Origin: Conidiobolus incongruus B7586
Lineage: Eukaryota; Entomophthoromycota; Entomophthoromycetes; Entomophthorales; Conidiobolaceae
Assembly (NCBI GenBank): GCA_000697335.1
Contig: JNEM01016817.1
Location: 1 to 17,669, forward strand
Reading direction: 5' to 3'
DNA length: 17,669 bases
Positions 1-10,400 of the stretch are shown one piece after another (positions within the stretch are counted from its first letter, which is position 1; each line of letters starts with the position of its first letter). Made by a program: the position numbers and the translations under genes. The notes beneath the pieces were generated by a model. It did not search any database. It worked only from the letters and a program-made list of their open reading frames with translations, and was not told the origin of the DNA.

Positions 1-3000
1 TTAATTATCAAAATCATATTATAAAATTATTATAATTTAAATATAAATAGAAATACATTATTATTATACTTTTCAAGCCAATACTATTAGTATATTTAAG
101 AAAAAAATTGATAATACTAGAATATTATTTTAATTAAATAATATAATAGAATTAAAATTATATAATGATCAATAATTATCGATATATAATATATATTTAA
201 ATATACTTAAATACTATATAACCTATATTTTTCAAAATATTTACTTATTAATGATTTTTTTATAAATTTAAATTAACCATTTTATAAGATTAAATATAAC
301 CTAAATTTATAGAGTTTAGATAAAAAATATCAACTAAAACAGAATCTCAAAAAGAAAACAACCTTAACTATATTATATCAATATAATTTTATTATTTATA
401 TAATAAAGTTAAAATATCAATTTTGAAAATATTATTTATTACATATAATGAAGATTATTTTTGTCTTAATTTTCCTATTTTTATCCAAAAAGAGAATATA
501 TATAATAATATATTTGATTATTTTAAACTATAAACTGAAAAACTATTATTTAAAAACTTTGGAAATTATTAATATATAAAAGTAAATATCCATATTAATA
601 TATTTAATTATATTCATTATTTATATATTAAATTAATTTTAAGCAAAAAACTCCATAATTATCATTGAATTTATAATATTATATTAGAATATGATTAGTT
701 GAAATATAAATCAGATATTTATAATAATTAAATCTTAATTAAATCTGACAATTGAAATATACTTGATTTGTAATTATAAGTGAGATTATGATTGAATAAT
801 AAATTCAAATATCATAATTTTTTTGATTTACAAATAATTGAAAAATAATATAAATATTATATAATTGTTAATAAAATAAAATCAAATTACTTATATCGTT
901 AATCTTTTACCTATTCTTATATATAATAAAACAGAATATATATTCAGAAATTAAATATAGAAATAGGTTAAATTGAAAGTTAATTTGAGAATTAATTTCT
1001 ATTAATAATTTAAATCAGTTTTTATTGGAAACTAAATGGTCCTAATATTAAATTTATATACCTTTAAATCAACTTTTTCAAGCTATCCAAATTTTGAGTT
1101 AAAGTTTGATTATTTGAAAAGAAAAAGATTTAGTTATATAAATACTTTGTTTGATATATTTGTTTAATAATTTTGAAAATTAAAATCAATATTTATAAAT
1201 TATACCAATTAAACTCTTTTAATTATTATATGCAAATATTTAAAAATAAAAATTTATATTTAATAATTATATAAATATAATCTTATATCTTTATATTATA
1301 GTAAATATCAAAAGAAATAATTATTATTTATCATTATAATTGATTATAAAATAAATTAATTTTAAAATATATATTATTTTAATATTATTATATATAATAT
1401 GGAAATTTCATTTTGGTATAATAATATTAATAATATTATCATTATATAATATTTATATTAATAATCAAAATTATATTCAATTGGAAAAGTATTTTCTTAG
1501 TTTATAATTTCAAAATAAAGATTTATAATCCTTTATCAAAAATCAAAATTATATTTTAAATATAATATTATTAAAAAATATATATTCATATTTTTATACC
1601 ATATATTATTAACTTATATAGTTATTTTACAGATATTATATAGGATAATGATAATTTTTTTATATTAATTATCAAAGTCATTGAAAACAATACTTTGTAA
1701 TATATTTATTATTAATATAAAATGATATAATAAAAATATATAAACCTTTTTATATTGAAATATCTTTTAATATTATTTAAATGATATCTATATATTAACA
1801 TCATTTATTGAGTTATTATATATTAAAATAAATATAAAATTTTAGCCTTTTTAGAATTAAAATAAATAAAACCTTAAATAGAATTAGTTAATATTCCATA
1901 TTAATTTTTCTATTATATATTAAATTCAAAATTATCATGAAAGTATTACTTGTGTAACTGTATGTAGGTTAAATATTTATGAATTTCATTCTAATTTTCA
2001 CTCTAAATATATCACAATAATAATCCAATTAATTTTCGAAGAGTAGTTATTTTATGATTATTTTTGTAAAAGTCAATTTGGGACATTTGATATGAAAATT
2101 TTGAATACCAACTTCCAAAAACATTGATTTCAAACTATTATCTCATAATATTGAATTTAACAAAAGAATATATTAGAGAGAATTTCAATTGAAAAACGAT
2201 ATTACCATCAATTTTTAAAATAATTCTTTGAAATCCCAAATATTTTTTACAAATTAATATGAAAAAAAAGCAAACCATAGTTAAATTTTTAATATTATTA
2301 AACTGTATAATAATTTGAGTGTACTATGTTATTATTATCATTGCATATATTTTTTTTCAAATATAAATTGACCCGAGAAAATACATAGGATATTTATTAT
2401 AAATTTCTTGAGAATTTTTAAACTATTAATTTTTTTTCTAGATTATTGATAAGTGGAATGACCCATCAAATCAATATACAAAAATAAAAATTTGAGAACA
2501 TTCTCAGAATGTTATAAAATATTTATTCTGTGTAAATATTTAGTTTCACAATTTATTCAATAATTGAAAAATATATTAAGTTGATAATACTAGCAATACA
2601 CTATATAATCAAACATAGCTTTGATTATCTACTAGATACTCATAACTTAGAAGTGAATATAATAATGTTTTCAGTGAACTGACCCAATTTTCCAATAATT
2701 TTATATCATGATTTAAATTTTTTTTTTTAGTTTTATAGAATATAATATAAAGTAAAAGAAAAAGGTTCATTAGGAATTTAAACATGTTCCAAATATTTTT
2801 ATTAAAATTTAAACTAATATTAAATAATAAAATAATAGTATTAAAACGAAGAACCATAAAAATGAAAGTTAGTTATCTAGATGATCAATTGATATTTCTT
2901 TATAACCTAATAATGCTTATATAACTAAATTTATTATATTAAATTATTTGGAAAAAATTTAATTTGAATGATTACTCATTCTATTATACCATATTTAAGC

Positions 3001-3360
3001 CTCTACTTATATAATTTCAATCATTAAATAATTTTCAAATATGATATATTTTCTAGAAGCTGATGAATTGCATCATATTGGTTATGTCAAAAGTAAAGTT
3101 CAAGTTTACATAGTGAATTATTTATTAATGTTGTTATATATGGTTGTTTTGTCAAACTTATATCATTCCAAAATGACTATATTTATCTTTTTTGTGGAAT
3201 ATTATATATTTTGAAATATTTTTATTTAATATTAATATAATCTGATTTGTTTCAAAATATGATTTCAATTAAAATTCGTGTCAATCTATTAGCTGAAATG
3301 TAAAAATATTTAGTAATTTAAACTCTTAATTCAACTTCATTAGAACTTATTGTTAAAAAT
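1..3360. other. A+T-rich gene-free intergenic region
   Basis: This stretch is almost entirely A and T with only scattered G and C. I see no reading frame with protein-like composition, no tRNA-like cloverleaf and no transposon termini. The longest minus-strand frame (2609-2857) encodes mostly N, K, I, L and F, as random A+T-rich DNA does. A short plus-strand stretch near 3053-3130 reads more like protein (starting LEADELHHIGYVKSKVQVY) but has no start, partner exon or recognisable family, so I leave it uncalled. The only distinct local structure is the palindrome at 2497-2513, listed separately. Confidence 0.7.
2497..2513. repeat. Heat-shock-element-like palindrome
   Basis: AACATTCT and AGAATGTT are exact inverted copies flanking a single C. 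Together with the preceding G the site reads GAA-CA-TTC-TCA-GAA-TG-TT, which resembles alternating GAA/TTC heat-shock units. The inner spacing is 3 nt rather than the canonical 2 nt. No gene is recognised nearby; the closest is homoserine kinase, more than 1.1 kb downstream. It may be a chance hairpin in A+T-rich DNA. Confidence 0.3.
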
Positions 3361-3373
3361 TGATTTTTTATGT

Positions 3374-3380
3374 CCAATCA
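3374..3380 (+). promoter_or_regulatory. CCAAT-box-like motif
   Basis: CCAATCA lies about 285 bp upstream of the homoserine kinase start codon, inside the G+C-richer patch. CCAATCA matches the core bound by HAP/NF-Y-type complexes in fungi. A seven-base motif has little specificity, so the call rests mainly on its placement. Confidence 0.3.
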
Positions 3381-3450
3381 AATTGAAGAATATCCAAAGT
3401 GGCCGGGGTTGTGAGAATCGGAGGGATTAGATAAAATCTCTAATGAATAT

Positions 3451-3457
3451 TGACTCA
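3451..3457 (+). promoter_or_regulatory. Gcn4/AP-1-type site (TGACTCA) upstream of homoserine kinase
   Basis: TGACTCA, followed by T, is the core bound by fungal Gcn4/CPC1 bZIP regulators of amino-acid biosynthesis genes. It sits about 205 bp upstream of the homoserine kinase start codon, a usual place for such sites in yeasts. Two other copies of the heptamer in inverted orientation occur elsewhere in the window (14354-14360, inside TOR, and 16974-16980), so chance cannot be excluded. What raises confidence is that the downstream gene belongs to threonine biosynthesis. Confidence 0.45.
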
Positions 3458-3661
3458 TTCTCTTGAAAACCATCACAACTACCAAATTAGGGAAAACAAT
3501 CCATTAGGATACCATTCATGTGGTCTTTTGATTGAATCCACTTTGAAGAGATTTAAATATGTGGTCTCTGCACAATTCATTTTACCTAATAATGAAAAAA
3601 TATTAAAAGTTTTTGACTATATTAATTTAATATAATTTTTAATAATTAATTAATAATAACA

Positions 3662-4762
3662 ATGGCTGTAAAATCTTTCAAACTTAGAGTTCCTTCCACT
3701 TCTGCTAACTTGGGCCCTGGTTTTGACACTCTTGGCGTCGCTCTTTCTTTATATTTGACTATTGAAGGAAGTTACGACCCCAATGGTCCTAACAATGTCA
3801 CCTTTGAATGTTCTGGAGAAGGTGCTGATCTTATGCCCCATGATGTTGAAAAGAATTTGATTACCAACTGTGCTTTGTTTGTATTAAAGAACAATCAAAT
3901 TCCTGAGATTAAAGGTACTTTGAAGTTAAAGGTTCATAATGAAATTCCTTTAGGTAGAGGTTTGGGAAGTTCCGGTGCAGCAGTTGTTGGAGGTGTTTTA
4001 TTGGGTGATATTGTTGGCAATTTAAAATTAACTCAATCTAGAATTATTGATTTTATTCAACATTTGGAAGGTCATCCCGATAATGTCGTCCCTGCTTATC
4101 TTGGAGGACTTGTTGCCTCTTACGTCGTAAATCAGAAGGAGGAAGTTCAAAGTGGTGCTTTTCCTCCTAAAGATATTGTCAGGTTCAGCAATTTGAAATG
4201 GTCTAAGAATATTAAAATTATTGCTGTAGTGCCCAAATACGAGCTTGCTACTTCTAAAGCTCGTGGCGTTTTGCCTCAGTCTTATTCTAGACAGGATGTT
4301 GTAAGTGAGCTATGTTTATTTTTGATGACATCAAAATTCATTCTATAATACTAGGTTTTTAATTTACAAAGACTTGCTGTGTTAACTTCCTCCTTGACTG
4401 AAGAAAATCCTAACCCTGAACTCATTTATGGTGCTATGGATGATTGTATTCATCAACCTTATCGATTGGGTCTAGTAAGATAACTATTTATCTGCTCATC
4501 ATGTAATAAATTAACAATTTTTCCAAATCAGGTCCCTGGCTTAAAGCAAGTACTCAATTTAATCAATCCTCAAACCGAACCTGGAACCTTAGGTATCTGC
4601 CTCTCTGGAGCTGGTCCCACAGTCCTCATTTTAAGCAACGATCGCCAACAAGAAATTGGCGCTAGATGTCAACATATTTTGAAAACTGAAGGAGGTGTCG
4701 ATAGTGACGTATTAACCCTCTCAGTTGATTTTGATGGTGTTCAAATTACCATTGTTGAATAA
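3662..4762 (+). CDS. THR1: Homoserine kinase (GHMP kinase family), 3 exons
   Basis: Predicted to phosphorylate L-homoserine with ATP to O-phospho-L-homoserine, the step before threonine synthase, in the cytosol. Exons are 3662-4300, 4355-4474 and 4532-4762; introns are 54 and 57 nt with GTAAGT/GTAAGA donors and TAG/CAG acceptors, both phase 0. The product is 329 residues, slightly shorter than the yeast enzyme (about 357). GHMP hallmarks are visible: PSTSANLGPGFDTLG (11-25), the ATP-binding loop PLGRGLGSSGAA (96-107), a GHPDNVVPAYLGGL segment near residue 140, and SGAGPT (278-283) in the last exon. The start codon has A at -3 and G at +4, and the family motif begins at residue 11, which supports this start. 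A Gcn4-type site lies upstream. The Yos1-like gene follows on the same strand after 209 bp. Without splicing, the first exon reads through to a stop at 4346-4348 and loses the C-terminal third. Confidence 0.96.
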
Positions 4763-4971
4763 TCAAATAAAATCGCTATTTTTAAGCAATTTGTATATTT
4801 TTTTCAGCATTTAATATTGACAATTTTTATATATTAATACATGGTATAATCCCATTATTTTAAATTTACAAACAGATTTTATAAATAGATTCACAGTCCA
4901 ATTACAAATTACCAATTTATTATCCATTATACAATATTCTTATAAATTTTATATTCAGTTAGTCAATAACA

Positions 4972-5312
4972 ATGGGATTAGTCACATTATTCTATATCGG
5001 TTTATTAATCGTTAACGCTTTAGCTATTTTAAATGAACAGAGATTTTTAGCCAGAAGTAATATAACAATTTCAATATTTCAGAATTAGTATTAATTCAAC
5101 TTTGTTTAGTTGGTTTAACACAACAAGCTGTAAGCTTTGGAGAACAAGAAACCATCCGTTATAAGATTATTCATTTGGTATCAGCTGTCCGGACACTAAT
5201 GAGAGGTAAGTGTTCTTTATTATGAAATTGAATATTTATTAATTTTGAGTTTTTAGTTCCCTTAATAGCTGTCAATATTCTAGTAATTTTATACGAATTA
5301 ATTTTGGGTTAA
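4972..5312 (+). CDS. YOS1: Yos1/IER3IP1-family ER-Golgi transport protein, 3 exons
   Basis: Small integral membrane protein of the Yos1 family. In yeast it joins the Yip1-Yif1 complex needed for COPII vesicle transport from ER to Golgi; that role is inferred from the family. Exons are 4972-5056, 5110-5205 and 5257-5312; introns are 53 and 51 nt. The product is 78 residues, typical of the family. It has a hydrophobic N-terminal segment (about 4-20), the family signature NEQRFLARIGL (21-31), a short polar loop with FGEQE (38-42), then SAVRTLMRVPL (53-63) and a second hydrophobic segment ending in YELILG (73-78), as in yeast Yos1. The first acceptor was chosen at 5109 because it restores RIGL. 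Another AG at 5082 is also in frame and would add nine residues, but needs an improbable 26-nt intron. The start context AATAACAATGG is identical to that of homoserine kinase. Confidence 0.93.
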
Positions 5313-5820
5313 AACTAGATAACATAACTATTTTGGATATAATATTTAAATTTTAATACTGCTATTTGATTAGATAATAATATTAAATTATAAAATACCA
5401 TCTATTTGTTTTCATAATACTGAAATTGAATATATCATGGTATTCTATCATTAATGTATTGTGAAAATGTTATTTAAATTAGATTTTTATTTGAATGATT
5501 TGATCATTATCTCAATCCGTTCCTATTTAAATGTATTCAACTGAGATGAATGATGGATTTTTTAATATATTCTTCATTATAAATTTGTTAATCTTTTAGT
5601 ATTATTTGTTATATTTCACAATTATTATTTCACACTAATAGTTTTATAAATCCATATATCCTTCTAATCATGACATTCAATGTTCAGAATATAATAGTTA
5701 ATTAATAATTAATTTTAAACTTTACCAGCTAATCTATTGCATTTTGACATTCCAAGATATTGAACCATTACTTAGTACACTATTTTAAAATTAAAATATT
5801 CAACAAAATCAAAGAAGGGA

Positions 5821-5860
5821 TTTATTACATTTAATACAATCTCTTTATTACATTTAATAC
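5821..5860. repeat. 17-bp direct repeat, two copies
   Basis: TTTATTACATTTAATAC occurs at 5821-5837 and again at 5844-5860 without mismatch, a period of 23 bp. It lies about 510 bp downstream of the Yos1-like stop codon. A replication-slippage origin is the simplest explanation. I see no further copies in the spacer. Confidence 0.75.
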
Positions 5861-6375
5861 TATAAGTTTCATTTTAAATAACTTTATAATTATTAATATT
5901 AAATGACAAATTATACCTATTTATATTTTCCAATTAAAATTAATCTATCCGAATCATGTCATACTTTTCTGATTCAAAATTGACATTTTTATTCAAAAAT
6001 AAACAGTACATCACATAAATTATTATAAAAGTATAAATATTATAATGATAAATAAATTAAAATCATTGAGATGATTTCTTAGATGGTTATATATGGTGTA
6101 AATAATATAAAATTATATAATCTATAATTTTTAAATATTACCTCAAAATTAAAAAAAAATTGGAAATTTTTTAATTTTTAATTTAAAAGCATTAAATATA
6201 AAATGAATTAGAGAATATATAGTGTTAAATTATAAATATTTATATTGATACACAATATTTTTATCATTAAAATACTTTTTAACAATTTATTAAATTTAAT
6301 TATATTAAAATTACACATTGATCATCAAAAGTGTTTATTTCAATATTATCAAAATTTAACCTCAAACTTTGTAAA

Positions 6376-6477
6376 ATGATTCAAGATTTACAAACAGCTT
6401 ATAATGATAATACTGTGTCTAAAACTACCATTATTCGTTTAATATGTTGCTTTAAAGCTAGAAAGGATGTAACCTAA
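6376..6477 (+). CDS. Doubtful 33-codon reading frame, unrecognised
   Basis: A frame starting at an ATG encodes 33 residues with the core NTVSKTTIIRLICCFKARK and ends with TAA. Its composition (T, R, C, D, Q, A, S) is less biased than random A+T-rich DNA would give, and local G+C content is raised compared with flanks. The frame stays open for about 17 codons upstream of the ATG. A GTAACC resembling a donor overlaps the last codons, so it could be a first exon, but I find no convincing second exon. The lysine/arginine-rich stretch is not enough to assign a family. It may be a relic or chance. Confidence 0.2.
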   Translation: MIQDLQTAYNDNTVSKTTIIRLICCFKARKDVT

Positions 6478-6700
6478 AATTTATTAAAACTTAAAAAATT
6501 AATTTTAATTATTACTTTCGTAACAATCAATAAATTCAAAAAATATATCTAAAAACACTTATTTTTTTATTAAAGAATTATCAATATTTTTAATATTAAT
6601 TATATAAATATATAATATATACTAGAACTTAAACCTGGTTTGATTTATTGAAATTTAAAATAAATACTTCATAATTTAACTAATGCTTAAAAAAACTAGA

Positions 6701-6714
6701 TTAGCTATAGCTAA
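6701..6714. repeat. Perfect 14-bp palindrome
   Basis: TTAGCTATAGCTAA reads identically on both strands. Immediately after it, ATAAAAGC (6715-6722) and GCTTTTAT (6748-6755) form an 8-bp inverted pair around a 25-nt loop. The cluster lies about 720 bp beyond the TOR stop codon, in the convergent spacer. It could form cruciform or RNA hairpins, but no function can be read from it. Confidence 0.6.
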
Positions 6715-7471
6715 ATAAAAGCTACTAAGACATATCTTAAAAAGAAGGCTTTTATAATAAACTTTTGCAATGGATTAATTATAGATCCTTATATATTCTT
6801 TATCAATATATATACTATAATTTTTTTATAAATTATAATGAATTGATATTCTATATAATTATATATTATTATATTAAATAAATTAGAATAATATAAATTA
6901 TTCTTATTTAATTATTGATATTAAAATAATAATATGTTTTGTTTCTTTTTTGAATAACATTATGTATACGATTATTTAATAAAATTTAAATATACTTATT
7001 ATTTTGTAAAATAATTACATAAAATATATTTAAAATAATAAAATACACTCTAATTAAAAAAATTAAGAAAACCTATTATATATAATATATAATATATTCA
7101 TTAGATTATATCCTATATAATTATGATTGTTTTAATCAATTAAAAAATATGCTTATAAAAAAGTTCTTACAAACAAATTCAATTGGTTTATAAAACAACA
7201 AATTTTAGTCAATAAAAAAACTCATTTTTAGGGGTTAGAATGTTATCAAGAGTATGGCAAATTATTATTGATAATAAAGAGTATTTATTTTTGTATATCA
7301 TATATTAAAAATTATATTTGTTTGGATTACAGAATATTTTATTTATTTTCAGTAGTAATATTAAGAGAATTTGAAATATCAAGGAATATGTATTGTAATT
7401 CAAATACAGTGTTGAAAAATAATTGAACCAAATACCATAATTTATTAAAGTGAATTGCTGTATTTTTGAAG

Positions 7472-7487
7472 TTACCAAAAAGGGCAC
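7472..7487 (-). other. TOR: TOR terminal micro-exon encoding the FATC end CPFW
   Basis: This 16-nt exon supplies the last base of a split tryptophan codon, then TGC CCT TTT TGG TAA, that is Cys-Pro-Phe-Trp-stop. The intron before it (7488-7542, 55 nt) has a GTAAAA donor, a TTTAACTAAT branch-like sequence and a GATTAG acceptor. Its length matches the other TOR introns. The result restores the nearly invariant TOR C-terminus GWCPFW. Confidence 0.95.
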
Positions 7488-10400
7488 CTAATCAACAGAA
7501 TTAGTTAAATGGTAACAAAATTAATTATTGATAATATTTTACCATCCAGAGTAACATTGGCATAAATTCTCTATAGAGGTAGCCTGCTGAATTAATTTAT
7601 TAACTTGTTGGGATACGTCTAAAACTTGGTTACGATCGAAATCCCTACCAGTAAGTTTGTTGGAAACTCTAGTAATGACAGTGATAGCTTTCTTATTCAA
7701 CATTTCGGGTTGATAGTGCTCATCTGATTCTTGGTCCTTAGTGCCATAGTGGAAGTCGGGCTTGTGACTGGTTAGAAATTTGTGCGCTTCGGAGTTGTCG
7801 TTATTTATGGGATTCTTGATGTCGTTAACATTCTTGGGTGGGGGACTAGTACGGGATAACAGACGCCAGTTGATGAGGGGATCGTAGACGAATGCTTCTA
7901 ATACCGCCATCAAACTCTCATTATTATCACGAAGTACTCTTAACACATTTTCACAGGTAGTTCGATAATTGCCTTGGATGCCACACACTTCCATCGCATT
8001 GATTAGCATTCGAGTGAGACGGAATGGAATGCGCTCAGGGACATTGTCACGATGCATAGTCACTTCAAAACAATCACCAAAATCGATGTGGATGACTTTA
8101 CCACTGTAACGATCCAACATAAGATTGGATGGATGACGATCACCTAATCCAAGGATGTAACCAACCATCGACATGGTGGCTAAAGATCGAGTGTAACAAG
8201 TTCGACGGGCTAACCACGATTCAGAGTCCTTGCTCTTCAACCAGAGAATACGGCAAAGATCTTGACCAGTGGTATTATCCAAAGCATATTCAAAGACCTC
8301 AACCTTTTTCAATAAAGGAAGCTCATCAAACTTGGGAGCCATATGAAGCATCAACCGACGTTCAATATTAAGGAGGATATCCCTGCTGTGACGATGATCG
8401 CTGATAAGAGCGTGCAAAGTGTCGCTATGAGGAACCCAACCAATGAGACCAGAGTTAGGAGAGAGTGGGATGACGGGATATCGTTCAATGCTAAGCTGGC
8501 GTTTAAATGTTTCCGAATCAGTTTCGAGTAGATTATTGACCAATCCAAATAGCTGCATAACTCTCTCATCTTGACGTAAATCTTCGTGACCCTTAAGGAG
8601 ATACTGGTAATAAGACCCGTCGCTGCCTTGAATAGTAAGCTTTCTAGGTCTTTTTATGGATAAGATTACTTTCAAAGTTATTGAAAAGCAGCTAATCTTA
8701 ACGATTGGCTGACCACTTCGATAAGACCCTGGAATTGCTAAACCAAGGTCACGAACTGCTAACAACTTGGGAGATACATACTGAAGTTCAAGAGTAGTCA
8801 ATTGAGTCAGTTGTTTGTCAATTCGATGAAATACTTGGCGGTATAAGCCCCAAGCTTGATCCAAATTGGTCACATCTAATGTACTCTTGTACTTTTGACA
8901 CCATTCATATGCCTTTTTCAAATCTTTTCCAAAGGCTTGATTGAAAGAAATTTCTTGCAAAGTCTCGGGTCCACTTTCAATTATTTGATGGATTGGTTCG
9001 AGGGTACTAAACATTCCTTCAATATTTTGGTCCACGAAATACATTCTAGAAGCTTCTTTTAAGCCTTCATACCACATGTCATGCCACAGAATCGCAACGC
9101 GAATCAATTCCTCACTGACAATAATGGCTTGCTCAACTAACTGAGGACTGTGACCTCGAAGATGGTCCATGATAAGGAGGGCAGAATTTTTGCGAGACTT
9201 TGTGTGGGATTTGGATGCTACAGCAATAGGATAGACAAGAGCTTGAGGATGTTCTTTTCCAATTTCTGATAATAACTGATGGATTAACCTTCTTACATTA
9301 GATGATGGAGCATTAATTCTAGCAATGATCTAAAACGAATTGTAAATTTCCATAATGCTAACATGAAGATAATTTAAAGTTACTTGAGGAATAACTTGTA
9401 GCCAATTATCGATACTCACGCTGGAAAAACCTTCAGCGATTGCAGAATTGACATTAGGATGAGAACCGTACTCGAACCAAAGGGTCAACAATCTTAGAGT
9501 GTCTTGAAGAGAATTACCCCGTGATAAGCCGATTGATTGGAAGAAACCTAAAAATTATAGGTAAATTATTGAATAAATAAATCAATAAAAATTATTACCA
9601 TGAACAGCGGGTACGACGTATGCTACGTGAACATGATCAGATATTCTATTATCAGTATGGCGATAATGGTTGACAACTTCAAAGTTGGCAATAGCCCAAG
9701 CATGCCAAGCCTTATACCAATGACAATCAAATTGAGTCGCCAAGAGATACGAGTGAAGGATGGATGGAATGGTAGCCTAAGAAATAATCGGTTATCACGT
9801 TAAAGCCAAAAATATTTAATAAATTACTTCATTCCAGTTATCTTGCAAAGCAACTTGCCATTCTGCCTGTTTCAAGAAGCAACTAGCCAATAATTTGACA
9901 TAGTCGCTGGACCCTTGTTGGGTCAATTCGGAGATGTGGTTCACATCGAGATTCTGGAAGCCCAAATCGGCAGCCAATTGCTGGGTGAAATACTTAAGAC
10001 TCTCCAAAGACTCCATTTTAGCTCCTGTAGCCCATCCAAGCTTCAAATGAGCAAAAATAATGTGAGTGGGGGAGCCATTAGTTCCGCAGTAAGTAGATGA
10101 AATTCCCTAAAAGTTGAAATTAGATAATTTGTCAAAAATGTTAAGTTTCCTTACTGATCTTTCTTTAGATTTGACATCCTGAAGCAGCATATTCAATGTG
10201 TTTTCAGATAGTGCTAAACGACCATTCTTACGACATAAATTGGCGAATTTAATCCATAATTCCAAGTCGTCACTAGGACTAAGGACGAAGGAACGAGTGG
10301 AAAGTGTACGGTGCCATACGTTAACATCGGGTTGACAACCCTTCAATCTGGGGATGTGTTAGTTTAAAATACTAACAAATTATTTATATAATCTTACCTC

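Larger units (their letters stand above)
3361..3640. promoter_or_regulatory. G+C-richer patch, probable promoter/5' UTR of homoserine kinase
   Basis: Base composition rises abruptly here, with a G-rich run around 3400-3426, after more than 3 kb of near-pure A+T, and falls again just before the homoserine kinase start. The patch contains a CCAAT motif and a TGACTCA motif. Two short overlapping frames on opposite strands (plus 3450-3635, minus 3479-3580) could be by-products of the composition. I cannot tell which, if either, is translated. The likeliest reading is promoter and 5' leader. A relic of an older coding sequence is the alternative. Confidence 0.45.
5313..7471. other. Convergent A+T-rich intergenic spacer
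   Basis: This 2.2-kb spacer lies between the 3' ends of the Yos1-like gene (plus) and TOR (minus), so it should hold both 3' UTRs and terminators. Composition is extremely A+T-rich. Beyond the direct repeat at 5821-5860, the small frame at 6376-6477 and the palindrome at 6701-6714, all listed separately, I see only A/T runs. No start-proximal motifs, tRNA or transposon ends were recognised. Confidence 0.65.

Noticed and set aside
2609-2857. Minus-strand 82-codon frame
   Set aside because: Composition is dominated by N, K, I, L, F and Y, as expected from A+T-rich non-coding DNA, with no motif or partner.
5057-5082. A 26-nt first intron in the Yos1-like gene
   Set aside because: It is in frame, but is half the size of all other introns and adds nine hydrophobic residues absent from the family. 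The acceptor at 5109 restores the conserved RIGL.
7305-7487. Minus-strand 60-codon frame beyond TOR
   Set aside because: It overlaps the TOR micro-exon in another frame, and the rest is A+T-driven sequence in the 3' flank.
8129-8531. Plus-strand frames opposite the TOR kinase domain
   Set aside because: They are shadows of the strongly conserved TOR coding strand.
7543-9329. TOR truncated before the FATC terminus
   Set aside because: The missing CPFW is found in phase behind a standard-length intron, so the gene is complete.
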